64,000 nucleotides of DNA, from assembly GCA_963755435.1 (NCBI GenBank), contig CAVWJX010000003.1, forward strand, positions 620,001 through 684,000, written 5' to 3'. Of this stretch, positions 63,918 through 64,000 are shown piece by piece (within the stretch, counting starts at the first letter, position 1; the number at the start of each line of letters is the position of its first letter). The stretch is from AP-15 sp963755435 (lineage in GTDB: Bacteria; Pseudomonadota; Alphaproteobacteria; ATCC43930; CGMCC-115725). Made by a program: the position numbers and the translations under genes. The notes under the pieces were generated by a model that saw nothing but the letters and a program-made list of their open reading frames with translations, searched no databases and had not been told where the DNA came from.

Positions 63918-64000
63918 ATGGCCAAGACGATCGCGATCGTGCTTCCGGTCCTCGACGACTGGGTGGCGTTTGCCGGGCTCCTCGCTGAGATTTCCGAGCG
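63918..64000 (+). CDS. Start of a possible family 2 glycosyltransferase (3' cut by window edge)
   Basis: Only 27 codons are visible: MAKTIAIVLPVLDDWVAFAG, then LLAEISE. The pattern of a beta strand, VLPVLDDW and an amphipathic helix is like the nucleotide-sugar-binding start of GT-A glycosyltransferases, but the fragment is too short to be sure. It is divergent from the GT87-like gene with 160 bp between. Confidence 0.5.
   Translation, partial: MAKTIAIVLPVLDDWVAFAGLLAEISE

Overview
The window is high-GC DNA (about two thirds G+C by eye) from a Gram-negative bacterium, most likely an alphaproteobacterium. Support comes from an RND efflux operon, a PEP-CTERM type exopolysaccharide regulatory module (prsK/prsR/TPR protein), ring-hydroxylating dioxygenase genes, and the palindromic repeats common in Rhizobiales and Rhodospirillales. 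I cannot place it to genus. No rRNA, tRNA or CRISPR array was seen.

Layout. 0-7.5 kb: the end of epmA, then thiE, an MFS transporter, an NHL-repeat protein, a small hypothetical, and gap and tkt on the minus strand (central carbon metabolism). 7.9-10.5 kb: a Rieske ferredoxin and two tandem NHL-repeat paralogues. 10.7-11.5 kb: an orphan gene of unknown family and lower GC. 11.5-21.1 kb: a catabolic cluster for an aromatic or cyclic substrate, with an acyl-CoA-dehydrogenase-like monooxygenase, an amidohydrolase, an ABM monooxygenase, an SDR, Rieske dioxygenase alpha and beta, an LLM flavin oxidoreductase and an alpha/beta hydrolase. An unusual acetyltransferase-TPR fusion lies inside this cluster. 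21.4-31.2 kb: a membrane protein, then the minus-strand operon sugar transferase > prsK > prsR > TPR protein, which would sense and control exopolysaccharide production. 31.3-36.1 kb: a LysR regulator divergent from a fused double ABC exporter, with a candidate operator between them. 36.2-38.8 kb: small membrane and zinc-ribbon proteins around a MITE-like element and a transposase remnant. 38.9-43.8 kb: mixed oxidoreductase, amidohydrolase, cupin and VOC genes and a deleted MFS pseudogene. 43.9-51.3 kb: an RND pump and adaptor, a persulfide dioxygenase-rhodanese fusion and a D-aminoacylase-like amidohydrolase closed by a strong terminator. 51.4-54.3 and 60.4-61.8 kb: a DUF2442/DUF4160 pair, then valine-catabolic genes (acyl-CoA dehydrogenase, 3-hydroxyisobutyryl-CoA hydrolase, 3-hydroxyisobutyrate dehydrogenase) and a MarR regulator. 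61.9-64 kb: a DUF442-type phosphatase/sulfurtransferase, a GT87-like membrane protein and the start of a possible glycosyltransferase.

The valine genes are split by a 6-kb accessory island (about 54.33-60.30 kb). It carries a compact three-gene minus-strand operon of unknown function: a coiled, acid-tailed protein, a membrane-anchored protein and a HEPN-like protein. An IS3-family element with a 4-bp target duplication is inserted in the first gene, and removing it in silico rejoins the reading frame. The island also holds a RAYT remnant between perfect 36-bp inverted repeats, an MltR/HEPN-like gene, a resolvase remnant, and a secreted-protein gene lying between two 76-bp direct repeats. The second repeat is the 5' region of the 3-hydroxyisobutyrate dehydrogenase gene.

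A striking property of the whole window is the number of otherwise intact genes broken by a single-base indel, usually in a homopolymer: gap, NHL-3, dioxygenase beta, sugar transferase, TM2 gene, 3-hydroxyisobutyryl-CoA hydrolase, 3-hydroxyisobutyrate dehydrogenase, GT87-like gene and several island genes. Long-read consensus error is the simplest explanation. These genes are annotated here over their full reconstructed span.
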